This document shows positions 33,626 through 41,790 of a stretch of 64,000 nt of DNA, piece by piece. How positions within the stretch are numbered: position 1 is the first letter of the stretch; each line of letters begins with the position of its first letter. The translations under genes and the position numbers were made by a program. The DNA comes from Longitalea arenae (lineage in GTDB: Bacteria > Bacteroidota > Bacteroidia > Chitinophagales > Chitinophagaceae): assembly GCF_016924755.1 (NCBI RefSeq), contig NZ_JAFFJX010000009.1, positions 1 through 64,000 on the forward strand. Reading direction: 5' to 3'. The notes under the pieces are model-generated. The model was not told where the DNA came from and searched no databases. It saw nothing but the letters and a program-made list of their open reading frames with translations.

Positions 33626-34261
33626 ATGGCCAGGAAAATAGTAAAATATCTATTGCTGGTGCTGATTGTGGGATTGCTTGCCTATAATTCAGTCTACATA
33701 AAAAAACTGAGCGAAGTACAAACAAAAGAAGCTGCCGCTTTCGATGCCGCTTCTTTTGCGGAAAAACGCTGGGTTACCCAATTACCGGCCCGCCTCGACA
33801 GTGCTGTCGCCCTTGACGTGTTGCAATCAACGATAAAAACAAACCCCGCCTTTGCCTTTCAGAACTGGTTCAATTCCATCAGCATTGGCAATATCCGCTA
33901 TGGCCTGGTGAAAGTAAACGGTAAAGTGCTGTCGGTAAATGAAGACGATGTTACCATACTGGCCGGCAATGCAACCGATCCCCTGACGCTTACGATCACA
34001 ACTGAATATGTATACGGCAATGCCATCAGGGATGCAGCCCGCCTGGTAGATATCAACGATTTTGTGAACACCACAGATCTGAACAATGTATCTGAAGAAG
34101 TGAACAAGCTGGTTAGAAAAAGGGTGTTGCCCGCCTTTAAAGCGCAGGTGAAAAAAGCCGATAGCATCAGCTGCACCGGCGCCATAGAGCTGAACCAGGC
34201 GCATTATTCGCTGAACGAACTGGAAATTATACCTGTTCAATGTAAAATCATTCAACAATAG
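33626..34261 (+). CDS. DUF2291-family membrane-anchored protein of a sugar ABC operon
   Basis: 211 residues. One N-terminal membrane helix (VKYLLLVLIVGLLAYNSVYI) is followed by a periplasmic domain containing VLQSTIKTNPAFAFQNWFN and SIGNIRYGLVKVNGKVL. DUF2291 proteins are known only from their place in ribose/xylose-type ABC operons; their job is not established. It sits 3 bases after the binding-protein gene and its stop abuts the ATPase start, so it is translated with the transporter and probably belongs to it. Possible roles are assembly factor, accessory binding protein or sensor. Confidence 0.8.
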   Translation: MARKIVKYLLLVLIVGLLAYNSVYIKKLSEVQTKEAAAFDAASFAEKRWVTQLPARLDSAVALDVLQSTIKTNPAFAFQNWFNSISIGNIRYGLVKVNGKVLSVNEDDVTILAGNATDPLTLTITTEYVYGNAIRDAARLVDINDFVNTTDLNNVSEEVNKLVRKRVLPAFKAQVKKADSISCTGAIELNQAHYSLNELEIIPVQCKIIQQ

Positions 34262-35776
34262 ATGTTGCTTGCCCGTAACATAACGAAAAAATTTGCCGGG
34301 GTGGTGGCCCTGAACAATGTGAACCTGGAACTGCATCCCGGTAAGGTGAATGCCATTATCGGGGAGAACGGCGCCGGTAAATCAACGCTTATGAAAGTGT
34401 TGTCAGGTGTGTATATTGATTACGAAGGGGAGATCATTTATAACAATGAAACCTTGCGGCTTACGGGTACAAAAGATGCAGAGGCCAAAGGCATTGTGAT
34501 CATTCACCAGGAGTTGAACCTGGTGCCCGGGTTAAGCATCGCCGAGAATATTTTCCTGGGCCGCGAACTGTGCACATCCTTCGGCATGCTCGATAAAAAG
34601 GAAATGGCGCGGCAAAGCAAAAAGCTGCTCGAAAAAGTAAAACTCAACGCAGACCCCGGTACCCTGGTAGCTGACCTGAAAGTAGGGCAGCAGCAACTGG
34701 TGGAAATTGCGAAAGCATTGTACACGAATGCCAGTGTGATCATTATGGATGAACCTACTTCGGCGATCAGTGATAAAGAAGTAGATAACCTCTTTATGAT
34801 CATTAACGAGCTCAGGAATGAAGGCAAGACCATCGTTTATATTTCCCATAAGTTAAAAGAGCTGTTCACCATTGCCGACCGCTTTGTGGTCATGCGTGAT
34901 GGTTGTTCGGTGGAAAGCGGCTTAATGGCGGAAATGACGCAGGATGCGTTGATCCGTAAAATGACCGGTCGTGCGGTGAATGGACCAACAAGCACTACCG
35001 TGCAAACATTTACTGAACCGGTGCTGCGGGTAGAAAACATCCATCTGAAAAGTGCTTCGCGCCACGGCGCCCATGTGCTGACTGATATTTCTTTCACCTT
35101 ACATAAAGGCGAGATCGTAGGTCTTTACGGACTGATGGGCGCCGGCAGAACGGAATTGATGGAAACCCTGTTCGGCCTTCATCCGAAAAGAGCGACGGGT
35201 AAAATCTTCATTAATGAAAAGGCGGTGCAGCTACAATCACCCATCCAGGCCATTCGACAGGGCATAGCCCTGGTGCCCGAAGACCGCAAAGCCCATGGCC
35301 TCATGCTCGATCAGAAAATTAAGACCAATATCAGCATCACCGTATTGAACCAACTGGAAAAATGGGGCATCGTGCTACATAATAAAAAAGAGACCCGGTT
35401 GTCGAAAGATTATATTCAACGGCTGGGCATCAAAACCCATTCGGAGAACAATATAGCGGGTAACCTCAGCGGTGGCAATCAGCAAAAGATCGTGCTGGCC
35501 AAGTGGCTTGCCACCAATCCTAGCATCCTGCTGCTCGATGAACCAACCAGGGGCATCGACATCAACGCACGCTTCGAGATCTACAACCTGATGAAAAAGC
35601 TGGCGGAAGCCGGGATGGCCATTCTGCTGGTATCCTCCGAATTGCCGGAGATCCTTACCGCCTCTGACCGGGTGCTGGTGATGGCGGAAGGCCGCTTAAC
35701 GGCCGATATGCCGGTGAGGGAAGCGACCGAAAGCAATGTGCTTAAATATGCCATACAACATAATATTACTGCCTGA
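34262..35776 (+). CDS. RbsA-type sugar ABC transporter ATPase (two nucleotide-binding domains)
   Basis: 504 residues with tandem ABC domains. Domain 1 has Walker A GENGAGKSTLMK, signature region DLKVGQQQLVEIAKAL and Walker B VIIMDEPTSAI. Domain 2 has the relaxed Walker A of RbsA-class proteins (GLMGAGRTELME), signature NLSGGNQQKIVLAKWL and Walker B LLLDEPTRGID. Domain 2 is the canonical signature site, as is usual for this class. It powers sugar import together with the permease, whose ATG overlaps its stop at 35776. Ribose, xylose, galactose and rarer pentoses are all imported by this class. Confidence 0.95.
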   Translation: MLLARNITKKFAGVVALNNVNLELHPGKVNAIIGENGAGKSTLMKVLSGVYIDYEGEIIYNNETLRLTGTKDAEAKGIVIIHQELNLVPGLSIAENIFLGRELCTSFGMLDKKEMARQSKKLLEKVKLNADPGTLVADLKVGQQQLVEIAKALYTNASVIIMDEPTSAISDKEVDNLFMIINELRNEGKTIVYISHKLKELFTIADRFVVMRDGCSVESGLMAEMTQDALIRKMTGRAVNGPTSTTVQTFTEPVLRVENIHLKSASRHGAHVLTDISFTLHKGEIVGLYGLMGAGRTELMETLFGLHPKRATGKIFINEKAVQLQSPIQAIRQGIALVPEDRKAHGLMLDQKIKTNISITVLNQLEKWGIVLHNKKETRLSKDYIQRLGIKTHSENNIAGNLSGGNQQKIVLAKWLATNPSILLLDEPTRGIDINARFEIYNLMKKLAEAGMAILLVSSELPEILTASDRVLVMAEGRLTADMPVREATESNVLKYAIQHNITA

Positions 35777-36753
35777 TGATTGCGATTCAAAAAAATAATA
35801 CTATCAACCTGGCCCGGCTGCAATCGCTGATCGCGCTGCTCTTCCTTTGTGCCATCATTGCGATCCTGAGCGACAAATTCCTTACCATGGATAATGGCTG
35901 GAATGTATTGCGGCAGATCGCTGTGAACGTATGCATTTCTGTGGGTATGACATTGATCGTGCTCACGGCAGGTATCGATCTGTCGGTAGGATCGGTGCTG
36001 GCGCTCTGTGGCGCTATTACGGCCGGCTTGTTAAAGAACGGCGTTAAAGTGCCGGCTGCCGATCTGTTCATAGGCTTTACAATTTTGGGTGCTTTACTGG
36101 CAGGGATCATTGCCGGTGCACTGCTTGGCTGGTTTAATGGATTTGTGATCACGAAATTCAAAGTACCGCCCTTTGTAGCCACCCTGGCCATGCTTACTAT
36201 TGCCCGCGGCTTGACCATGTTATGGACGCAGGGCCACCCCATCAGTAATCTCGGTCCGGCCTTTTCGGTGATCGGTACGGGTTGGTTCCTCGGCATTCCG
36301 GTACCTGTCTGGATCGCCGGAGTGGTTGTATTGCTGGCCATCTTTATTACGCGACAAACCCGCCTCGGCCGCTATATTTACGCCATCGGCGGCAATGAGA
36401 ATGCGGCCATACTATCAGGCATCAGCATCAATAAAGTAAAACTGATTGTATACAGCATAGCCGGTGCATTGGCGGCGGTAGGGGGTATCATGGTCACTTC
36501 CCGCCTCGATTCGGCGCAACCGAATGCCGGTACAGGCTACGAACTGGATGCCATTGCCGCCGTGGTGATCGGCGGTACTTCTTTATCGGGAGGCAAAGGC
36601 AGTATCGGTGGAACCGTGATGGGCGCCGTGATCATCGGCGTATTGAACAACGGCCTGGTATTGCTGAACGTTTCTCCCTTCTGGCAACAGGTAGTAAAGG
36701 GCGCGGTGATATTGGTAGCCGTGATCATTGATAAAGGGGGTAAAAAGAAATAG
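35776..36753 (+). CDS. RbsC-type sugar ABC transporter permease
   Basis: 325 residues, eight to ten hydrophobic segments, typical of the BPD_transp_2 family. Landmarks are VGMTLIVLTAGIDLSVGSVL near the start, FKVPPFVATLAMLTIARGLT in the middle, and the cytoplasmic coupling region RLGRYIYAIGGNENAAILSG. The GYELDAIAAVVIGGTSLSGG motif lies near the end. It begins at the last base of the ATPase gene. It is followed by an octamer-repeat hairpin before the kinase gene, which may lower kinase expression relative to the transporter. Confidence 0.95.
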   Translation: MIAIQKNNTINLARLQSLIALLFLCAIIAILSDKFLTMDNGWNVLRQIAVNVCISVGMTLIVLTAGIDLSVGSVLALCGAITAGLLKNGVKVPAADLFIGFTILGALLAGIIAGALLGWFNGFVITKFKVPPFVATLAMLTIARGLTMLWTQGHPISNLGPAFSVIGTGWFLGIPVPVWIAGVVVLLAIFITRQTRLGRYIYAIGGNENAAILSGISINKVKLIVYSIAGALAAVGGIMVTSRLDSAQPNAGTGYELDAIAAVVIGGTSLSGGKGSIGGTVMGAVIIGVLNNGLVLLNVSPFWQQVVKGAVILVAVIIDKGGKKK

Positions 36754-36764
36754 CCATTTAATTG

Positions 36765-36872
36765 CTGATTTTAGATTTAGAGATTTTTAGATTTACTTAG
36801 GTGCAAGCCTTATTACAAATCTAAAAATCTCAAAATCTCTAAATCTCTAAATCCCGAAATCGCGAAATTTTT
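36765..36872 (+). repeat. two-armed period-8 repeat array between permease and kinase genes
   Basis: The left half holds four octamers of type AGATTTTT (36765-36796). The right half holds six to seven octamers of type AAATCTCT (36817 onward, decaying to AAATTTTT). The halves are reverse complements, including a perfect 14-base arm (AGATTTTTAGATTT / AAATCTAAAAATCT), with about 20 bases between. The array ends 15 bases before the kinase ATG. Confidence 0.8.
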
Positions 36873-36887
36873 TTATACGGAGTCAGC

Positions 36888-38375
36888 ATGAATAATAAGC
36901 AACAATATATATTAGCAATAGACCAGGGCACCAGCAGTACCAAAACAATTATTTTCAATGAACATGGTAAAGTGGTAGCGCGTGGTCATGAGCCTTTGCA
37001 AACGAATTACGGGGCCAATGGATTTGTAGAGCAGGATCCCGAAGGCATAGTACAGAATGTGCTTGCTTCCGTAGGACATTGCCTCGATGAATTCAAAAGA
37101 CAGGAAAGAGATCTACGGGCTATCAAAGCCATTGGGATTTCGAACCAGCGCGAAACATTTGTGGTGTGGGATAAAAGCGGTAAGCCATTATACAATGCGG
37201 TGGTATGGCAATGTAAACGTTCGGTGGATATTTGTGAACGCCTGGCTGCTGATCCGGTTGCGGCGGCTATCAAAACAAAAACCGGTCTGCTGGTCGATCC
37301 ATATTTCTCCGGCACCAAACTGCTCTGGTTATATGAGCAGGTACCGGCGGTGCGCCGGGCCATTGATACAGGCGAGGCTTATTTTGGCACCATCGATAGC
37401 TGGTTACTGTATAGATTCACGAATGGTCAAAGTTATTATACCGACTATACCAACGCTTCCCGCACCTTGTTTTTCAATATTACTACCCTGAACTGGGATG
37501 CGGAACTCCTGGAGGCCTTTCAACTGCGCCCGCTTAGGCTGCCACGTTGCGTGCCTTCTTCCTATCATTTCGGGGAGACTGATCTCTTTGGTTTGCTGGA
37601 AGCGCCGATTGCCATTACCGGCATGATCGGTGATTCACATGCAGCGGCTTTCGGCCAAACCTGTTTTGCGCCCGGTTCTGCCAAAGCAACCCTGGGAACC
37701 GGTTGTTCCGTGATGATGAATATTGGCGATAAACCCATATTATCATCTACGGGTATGGTGACCACCATTTGCTGGAGCACCGAACAACAGGTTTGTTATG
37801 CCCTGGAAGGCGTGATCGTTACCTGTGGCGCTACCGTTGAATGGTTGAAACAGGAATGGCAATTATTTCATGACAGCCGGGAAACCGAAGCCATGGCTAC
37901 AGCAGTAGCAGATAACCAGGGCGTATACCTGATCCCTGCCTTTAGCGGCCTGGGCGCTCCTTACTGGCAAATGAACCGCAAGGCCAGTATTCATGGCTTA
38001 ACCTTTGCCACCAGCAAAAACCACCTGGTGCGGGCGGCCCTGGAATCTATTCCTTACCAGATAAAAGACGTGATTGGCGCCATGGAAGCCGATGCCGGTC
38101 TGTTACTGGATCAATTGATGGTAGATGGCGGCATTACCGGTAATCGTTTTGTGGTACAGTTCCTGGCCAATCAGTTGAACCGGAAAGTAGCCATCAGTGG
38201 TTTTCCCGAAATATCAGCCCTCGGTGCGGCCTTTATGGCCGGATTGAAAGCGGGTGTATATCCCGGCCTCGATCAATTGCAGGAACTGAAGCTGGTCAAA
38301 GACACGCTCATACCTGTAGATGTTGACAATCATAAGATGTGGTATGCGGGTTGGAAGAAGGCTATCGGAAGCTAG
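36888..38375 (+). CDS. FGGY-family carbohydrate kinase (glycerol-kinase-like)
   Basis: 495 residues. The N-terminal FGGY domain begins ILAIDQGTSSTKTIIFNEHG, has GISNQRETFVVWD and NAVVWQCKRS, and keeps the catalytic-type Asp in IGDSHAAAFGQ. The C-terminal domain has ATLGTGCSVMMNIG, GLGAPYW and LMVDGGITGNRFVVQFLANQ. By eye it looks closest to glycerol kinases, but the operon (isomerase, ABC sugar importer, transketolase pair) argues for a ketose substrate. It would phosphorylate the ketose for the split transketolase. Apulose, xylulose-like or erythrulose-like sugars are candidates. Last gene of the cluster. Confidence 0.9.
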   Translation: MNNKQQYILAIDQGTSSTKTIIFNEHGKVVARGHEPLQTNYGANGFVEQDPEGIVQNVLASVGHCLDEFKRQERDLRAIKAIGISNQRETFVVWDKSGKPLYNAVVWQCKRSVDICERLAADPVAAAIKTKTGLLVDPYFSGTKLLWLYEQVPAVRRAIDTGEAYFGTIDSWLLYRFTNGQSYYTDYTNASRTLFFNITTLNWDAELLEAFQLRPLRLPRCVPSSYHFGETDLFGLLEAPIAITGMIGDSHAAAFGQTCFAPGSAKATLGTGCSVMMNIGDKPILSSTGMVTTICWSTEQQVCYALEGVIVTCGATVEWLKQEWQLFHDSRETEAMATAVADNQGVYLIPAFSGLGAPYWQMNRKASIHGLTFATSKNHLVRAALESIPYQIKDVIGAMEADAGLLLDQLMVDGGITGNRFVVQFLANQLNRKVAISGFPEISALGAAFMAGLKAGVYPGLDQLQELKLVKDTLIPVDVDNHKMWYAGWKKAIGS

Positions 38376-38380
38376 TTGGT

Positions 38381-38411
38381 GTTTGTGGTTTATGGTTTGT
38401 GGTTTATGGTT
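38381..38411 (+). repeat. period-7 repeat directly behind the kinase gene
   Basis: GTTTGTG, GTTTATG, GTTTGTG and GTTTATG in tandem plus GTT, starting six bases after the kinase stop. A small member of the intergenic repeat family. Confidence 0.8.
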
Positions 38412-38461
38412 CCTTCGCTACTGAGTTTATGGGTTATTAACATTGTTTATTCGATATCAAT

Positions 38462-38566
38462 GAAGTGAGAGGTAAGAAGTAAGAAAGGTTCATCGTTACA
38501 CGAAAACATAACTTGCTCTTACTTCGTACCTCTTACTTCGAACCTCTTACTTCCTATTTCCTGCTT
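38462..38566. repeat. two-armed period-7 repeat between convergent genes
   Basis: Left half: GAAGTGA, GAGGTAA, GAAGTAA, GAAAGGT (38462-38489). Right half: seven heptamers of type CTTACTT/CGTACCT (38518-38566). The halves are reverse complements separated by 28 bases, so either strand's RNA can fold into a long hairpin. It lies between the kinase gene (+) and the endonuclease gene (-), where it could stop transcription from both sides. Confidence 0.8.
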
Positions 38567-38606
38567 GACACCTCTGCTGGTACTTCGTGCCTCCTCCTTC
38601 AATACA

Positions 38607-40532
38607 CTATCTATGGAAATAATTTCTTAACTGCCCCGAGTTCTCTCCATAATTCCAGCGGATCTGATCTGCTTTTCCATCGCCACTGATATCGGAAAAA
38701 TAGAAGAATGTGTTCTCGCTTTGGGATGTTCCCCGCAACGTATGCACTGGTCCGTTAAAGGCGCCCCCTTCTGAATAGTATACTTTCAAATAACCAACAT
38801 AGTTATCGGGGTTCCAGTATATTTTGTCGGCCCGGCCATCCCCGTTGAGGTCGGCAAAATAGAAACGGGTATTGCTCAAACCACTGGTGGCAGAATTGCT
38901 GAAGGAACTGTTGGCGGTAAAGCTGCCATCACCATCGGACAGATACACCATGGTTTTGCCCGAGTTAAGATCAGGATGCCATAAGATCTTATCGGCTTTG
39001 CCATCGCCGTTCACATCGGCATACCAGAACTGCGTTCCCACCGTAGTGCTGGCGCCTTCGGATCCATTTACAACGGTACCGCTGAAGCTGCCGCCGGAAC
39101 TGGCCAGGTATACCCGGGTGCGGCCATTGTCAAAAGTGGCATTCCAATAGATCTTATCCGCCTTGCCATCTCCGTTCACGTCGGCAAAATGGTAAACGGT
39201 CGTGGCGCCGGCGCTGGTACCTTCAGGATTATCAATAGCTGTAGCGCTGAAATTACCGCCCGATGTGGCCAGGTAAACCAGGGTATGTCCGGCGTTCAGG
39301 GAAGGGTTCCAGCGCACCTGGTCGGCTTTGCCATCACCATTGATATCGGCATAATAGTAGCGGGTGGCCGACGAGGTGGATGCGCCGGCTGCATGGGTAA
39401 CAGCGGTGGCCGCAAAGCTTCCATTACCATTCGAAAGGAAGACCCGCGGTTTGCCGCTGTCGAATGTATAGTTCCAGTATATTTTATCAGCATCTCCATC
39501 CCCGTCAACATCGGCAAAATTATATTTGGTAGCAGCACTGGCGCTGATGCCATTGACATCATTATGCCCGCTCCCGAAAATATAAGGAATAAAAGATGCC
39601 ATGATGGGATAGTGATCGGAAGGCCACAGCGTTTGTCCGTTTACGGTAAAACTTTTGGTGATCACACTCGACGTGGTGAAGGCGAGGCTGCGGGGGCTCA
39701 GGATATAATCGATCTTGGAATCGCCCACTGCATCCCAGCCATGGAAAGTGGGATCGCCATCGGCTTCAAAAAGTGCGTCTACCATATTATAACCACTGGC
39801 ATCTTTAATGATCGACATTTCTGCCGTGCCCGGCCTGGCATTAAAGTCGCCCAGGCAAATGACCGGCAGGTTGGCCGTGTTGTGATTTTGAATATTCAGT
39901 AATACCGTATCAGCATCGAGCTGGCGCTCCGCAGAGCTTAGGGTGGTCCAGTGACTGTTCACCACAAAATAGCTGTTGGCGGTATTCAGCTTGTCTTGCA
40001 GGATCACCCATTTGCCGGTGCGGATATCGGGGGTCATCATGGTGAACCAGCCTGCGTTGGTACGGGTAAAACGGGCATTTTTGTAGTAGATCGTTTTAGG
40101 CGAACCGTTAGAATAGCCGCTTTTATAATATCCATAGCCCGCTGCCGCCAGTTGGGTATTGAACCATTCTTCTATTTCGGTGACGGCAATTTCCTGCAGG
40201 CCTACGATATCTACATTATTCTCGAGGATGATCTGCAGGCAGTAATCTTTGCGAACATCCTGCGAGAAAGGATCGCCTGCAGCGTCGTTCCTGACGTTGA
40301 ACGACATTACTTTGATGGGGTTCATGTCTGAAATATAGGTCTCGGTACTGGCGGTTCTTGCGCCTGCCTGGTCCCCGGGTGCGGCTTTCTGCTCTTCTTT
40401 GAAATGCTTTTTACAGGCGGCAAAACATAAAGCAAACAATAGTAACCAGGTTTTTGCTGTAATTGATACGCCATTTCTCCGGGGCAGGCGGATATAAGCC
40501 GCCGGCTGGCAGATTGAAACTCCTTTTTTCAT
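38607..40532 (-). CDS. surface lipoprotein: endonuclease/exonuclease/phosphatase domain fused to six FG-GAP/VCBS-like repeats
   Basis: 641 residues. A long basic N-terminus leads to a lipoprotein signal (LLLFALCFAAC, Cys40). The EEP domain at about 70-320 keeps the catalytic set: Glu in GLQEIAV, Asp/Asn in GDFNARPG and the SDHYP His. Members cleave DNA, RNA or phosphodiesters. From about 330 come six repeats of about 50 residues, each with a calcium loop such as DVDGDGDADKIYWN, DINGDGKADQVRWN or DLNGDGRADKIYWN. Such loops build beta-propellers for binding or adhesion. The likely role is an anchored extracellular nuclease or phosphatase for DNA or phosphate scavenging. Confidence 0.85.
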   Translation of the reverse strand: MKKGVSICQPAAYIRLPRRNGVSITAKTWLLLFALCFAACKKHFKEEQKAAPGDQAGARTASTETYISDMNPIKVMSFNVRNDAAGDPFSQDVRKDYCLQIILENNVDIVGLQEIAVTEIEEWFNTQLAAAGYGYYKSGYSNGSPKTIYYKNARFTRTNAGWFTMMTPDIRTGKWVILQDKLNTANSYFVVNSHWTTLSSAERQLDADTVLLNIQNHNTANLPVICLGDFNARPGTAEMSIIKDASGYNMVDALFEADGDPTFHGWDAVGDSKIDYILSPRSLAFTTSSVITKSFTVNGQTLWPSDHYPIMASFIPYIFGSGHNDVNGISASAATKYNFADVDGDGDADKIYWNYTFDSGKPRVFLSNGNGSFAATAVTHAAGASTSSATRYYYADINGDGKADQVRWNPSLNAGHTLVYLATSGGNFSATAIDNPEGTSAGATTVYHFADVNGDGKADKIYWNATFDNGRTRVYLASSGGSFSGTVVNGSEGASTTVGTQFWYADVNGDGKADKILWHPDLNSGKTMVYLSDGDGSFTANSSFSNSATSGLSNTRFYFADLNGDGRADKIYWNPDNYVGYLKVYYSEGGAFNGPVHTLRGTSQSENTFFYFSDISGDGKADQIRWNYGENSGQLRNYFHR

Positions 40533-40838
40533 GTTGACAGTGTTTTAGTTGGTCGTTTTTTGGTTTGATTGTTCAGTTTAGTGAAAAGGATAAACCATTA
40601 TTGGTTGACAATAATTATAAGATGGGTGGAATTAAAAAGGCGGTTCGAACCTGGTGTTTGCCGGCTATATGCAAATAGGATCATGCACGGGTTACTGTAT
40701 CAAAGTACGTGTAATTTAAGTTTAATAAACCTAAATGCTTTAGTTATTTAAGATAAATAAAGTTCCGGAAACAATCAATTAAACATTATTTAATCTGCGG
40801 GGGCTGGTGGTGGGGAGGTTTTTTGTCGTAGCGGAGAT
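40533..40838. other. 306-base gap upstream of the endonuclease gene
   Basis: It should hold the endonuclease promoter on the minus strand, but no clean TAnnTTTG/TTG pair was found. The open frame at 40569-40751 on the plus strand looks like chance. The right end adjoins the octamer repeat array. Confidence 0.4.
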
Positions 40839-40839
40839 C

Positions 40840-41013
40840 AGTTATTCAGTTATTGAGTTGCTGAGTTCTTTAGTTCCTAAGTTATTAAGTTAAATACAGT
40901 CGCGAGGCCGAATAACTGAATAACTGAATAACTGAATAACTGAATAACTGAATAACTGAATAACTGAATAACTGAATAACTGAATAACTGAATAACTGAA
41001 TAACTGAATAACT
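40840..41013. repeat. octamer repeat: six degenerate inverted units, then 13 perfect copies
   Basis: GAATAACT is repeated 13 times without error at 40910-41013. To its left, 40840-40891 holds six decayed copies of the reverse complement (AGTTATTC, AGTTATTG, AGTTGCTG and so on). The perfect array runs into the TAG stop of the OsmC-family gene (41012-41014). Perfect copies next to decayed ones suggest recent expansion, and copy number is likely to vary between strains. Confidence 0.95.
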
Positions 41014-41659
41014 AAGAGACCGGCGGTTGTGCGTACCAGCTTAGCGCCCCCGTTGGACATTTATCAACCTGCGCTTTAATGGTTTCGGTATCGGCGCCTG
41101 TCATGGTTACCCAGGGTTTTGTTTTTAAGTTGAACACTTTTGGTAATTGCGTAACGCAGCGGCCGGAATGTTTGCAGAGCTCCGGTTTCCACACGACGGT
41201 TATCTCGTCATTGGTATATTTCAATTTCTTGTCAACATCTTCTTCATGATAGACATAACTTCTCACTTTGATATTGCCTTCGAGCAGTTTTGATACGGGG
41301 CATTGCTGCGCGATTTCCAGCAGCCTGTCTTTCTGTTCCGGCGTTACCCCCGCAGGAAATGAAATATCGCGGTCGATATAGGTAGTGAGGTTGTCTCCAT
41401 CTTTTGTCTGGAACAGGTTGGCGTTCACTTTGATCTTGGGAATATTCCAGCCTTTTCTGTCGATATACATGCGCAGCGTGATGAGGGTACAGCTGGCCAG
41501 GGAAGATAATAATAATGTAAACGGATCGGGACCAGCGTCTTTTCCGCCCTGTTTTACCGGCTCATCAGCTATGAATTGTCCATTTCGCCATTCAATAACA
41601 CAAGTGTACTTTTCTGTGCCAATAGTACCGTGCACCGGCTTTTGTAATTTGTATTCCAT
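41012..41659 (-). CDS. OsmC-family peroxidase-like protein fused to a [4Fe-4S] mono-cluster domain
   Basis: 215 residues. The OsmC/Ohr fold covers about 1-140 with both conserved cysteines, one in LSSLASCTLITLRMYID and one in AQQCPVSKLLEG; these reduce organic hydroperoxides in characterised relatives. Residues about 145-215 form a divergent 4Fe-4S domain (Fer4_19-like) with CKHSGRCV, then DKCPTGALSW. The fusion suggests that electrons could reach the thiol pair through an iron-sulfur cluster, or that the domain senses redox state. The octamer array overlaps its stop codon. Possibly cytosolic oxidative-stress defence. Confidence 0.87.
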   Translation of the reverse strand: MEYKLQKPVHGTIGTEKYTCVIEWRNGQFIADEPVKQGGKDAGPDPFTLLLSSLASCTLITLRMYIDRKGWNIPKIKVNANLFQTKDGDNLTTYIDRDISFPAGVTPEQKDRLLEIAQQCPVSKLLEGNIKVRSYVYHEEDVDKKLKYTNDEITVVWKPELCKHSGRCVTQLPKVFNLKTKPWVTMTGADTETIKAQVDKCPTGALSWYAQPPVS

Positions 41660-41790
41660 TTGGTTGCTTTTCGTGTTTCAGCAACAAATGTAATCAATAG
41701 GCAATTGTTTTAAACAATAGGCAAATAGACTCACCAAGGCTGCTACGGAGCTGCAGGCTGCCAGTGCATGAAATACAAAAATGCAACCCC

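Noticed and set aside
34262-36753. Calling the ABC system ribose-specific (rbsABC)
   Set aside because: No RbsK, RbsD or ribose regulator is present; the isomerase, FGGY kinase and transketolase pair indicate another sugar.
39189-39902. 237-residue open frame antisense to the endonuclease gene
   Set aside because: It arises from the GC-rich FG-GAP repeats on the opposite strand.
40569-40751. 60-residue open frame upstream of the endonuclease gene
   Set aside because: No recognisable features; it lies where the endonuclease promoter is expected.
40910-41013. CRISPR-like array
   Set aside because: Units are 8 bases and contiguous with no spacers, and no cas genes are near.
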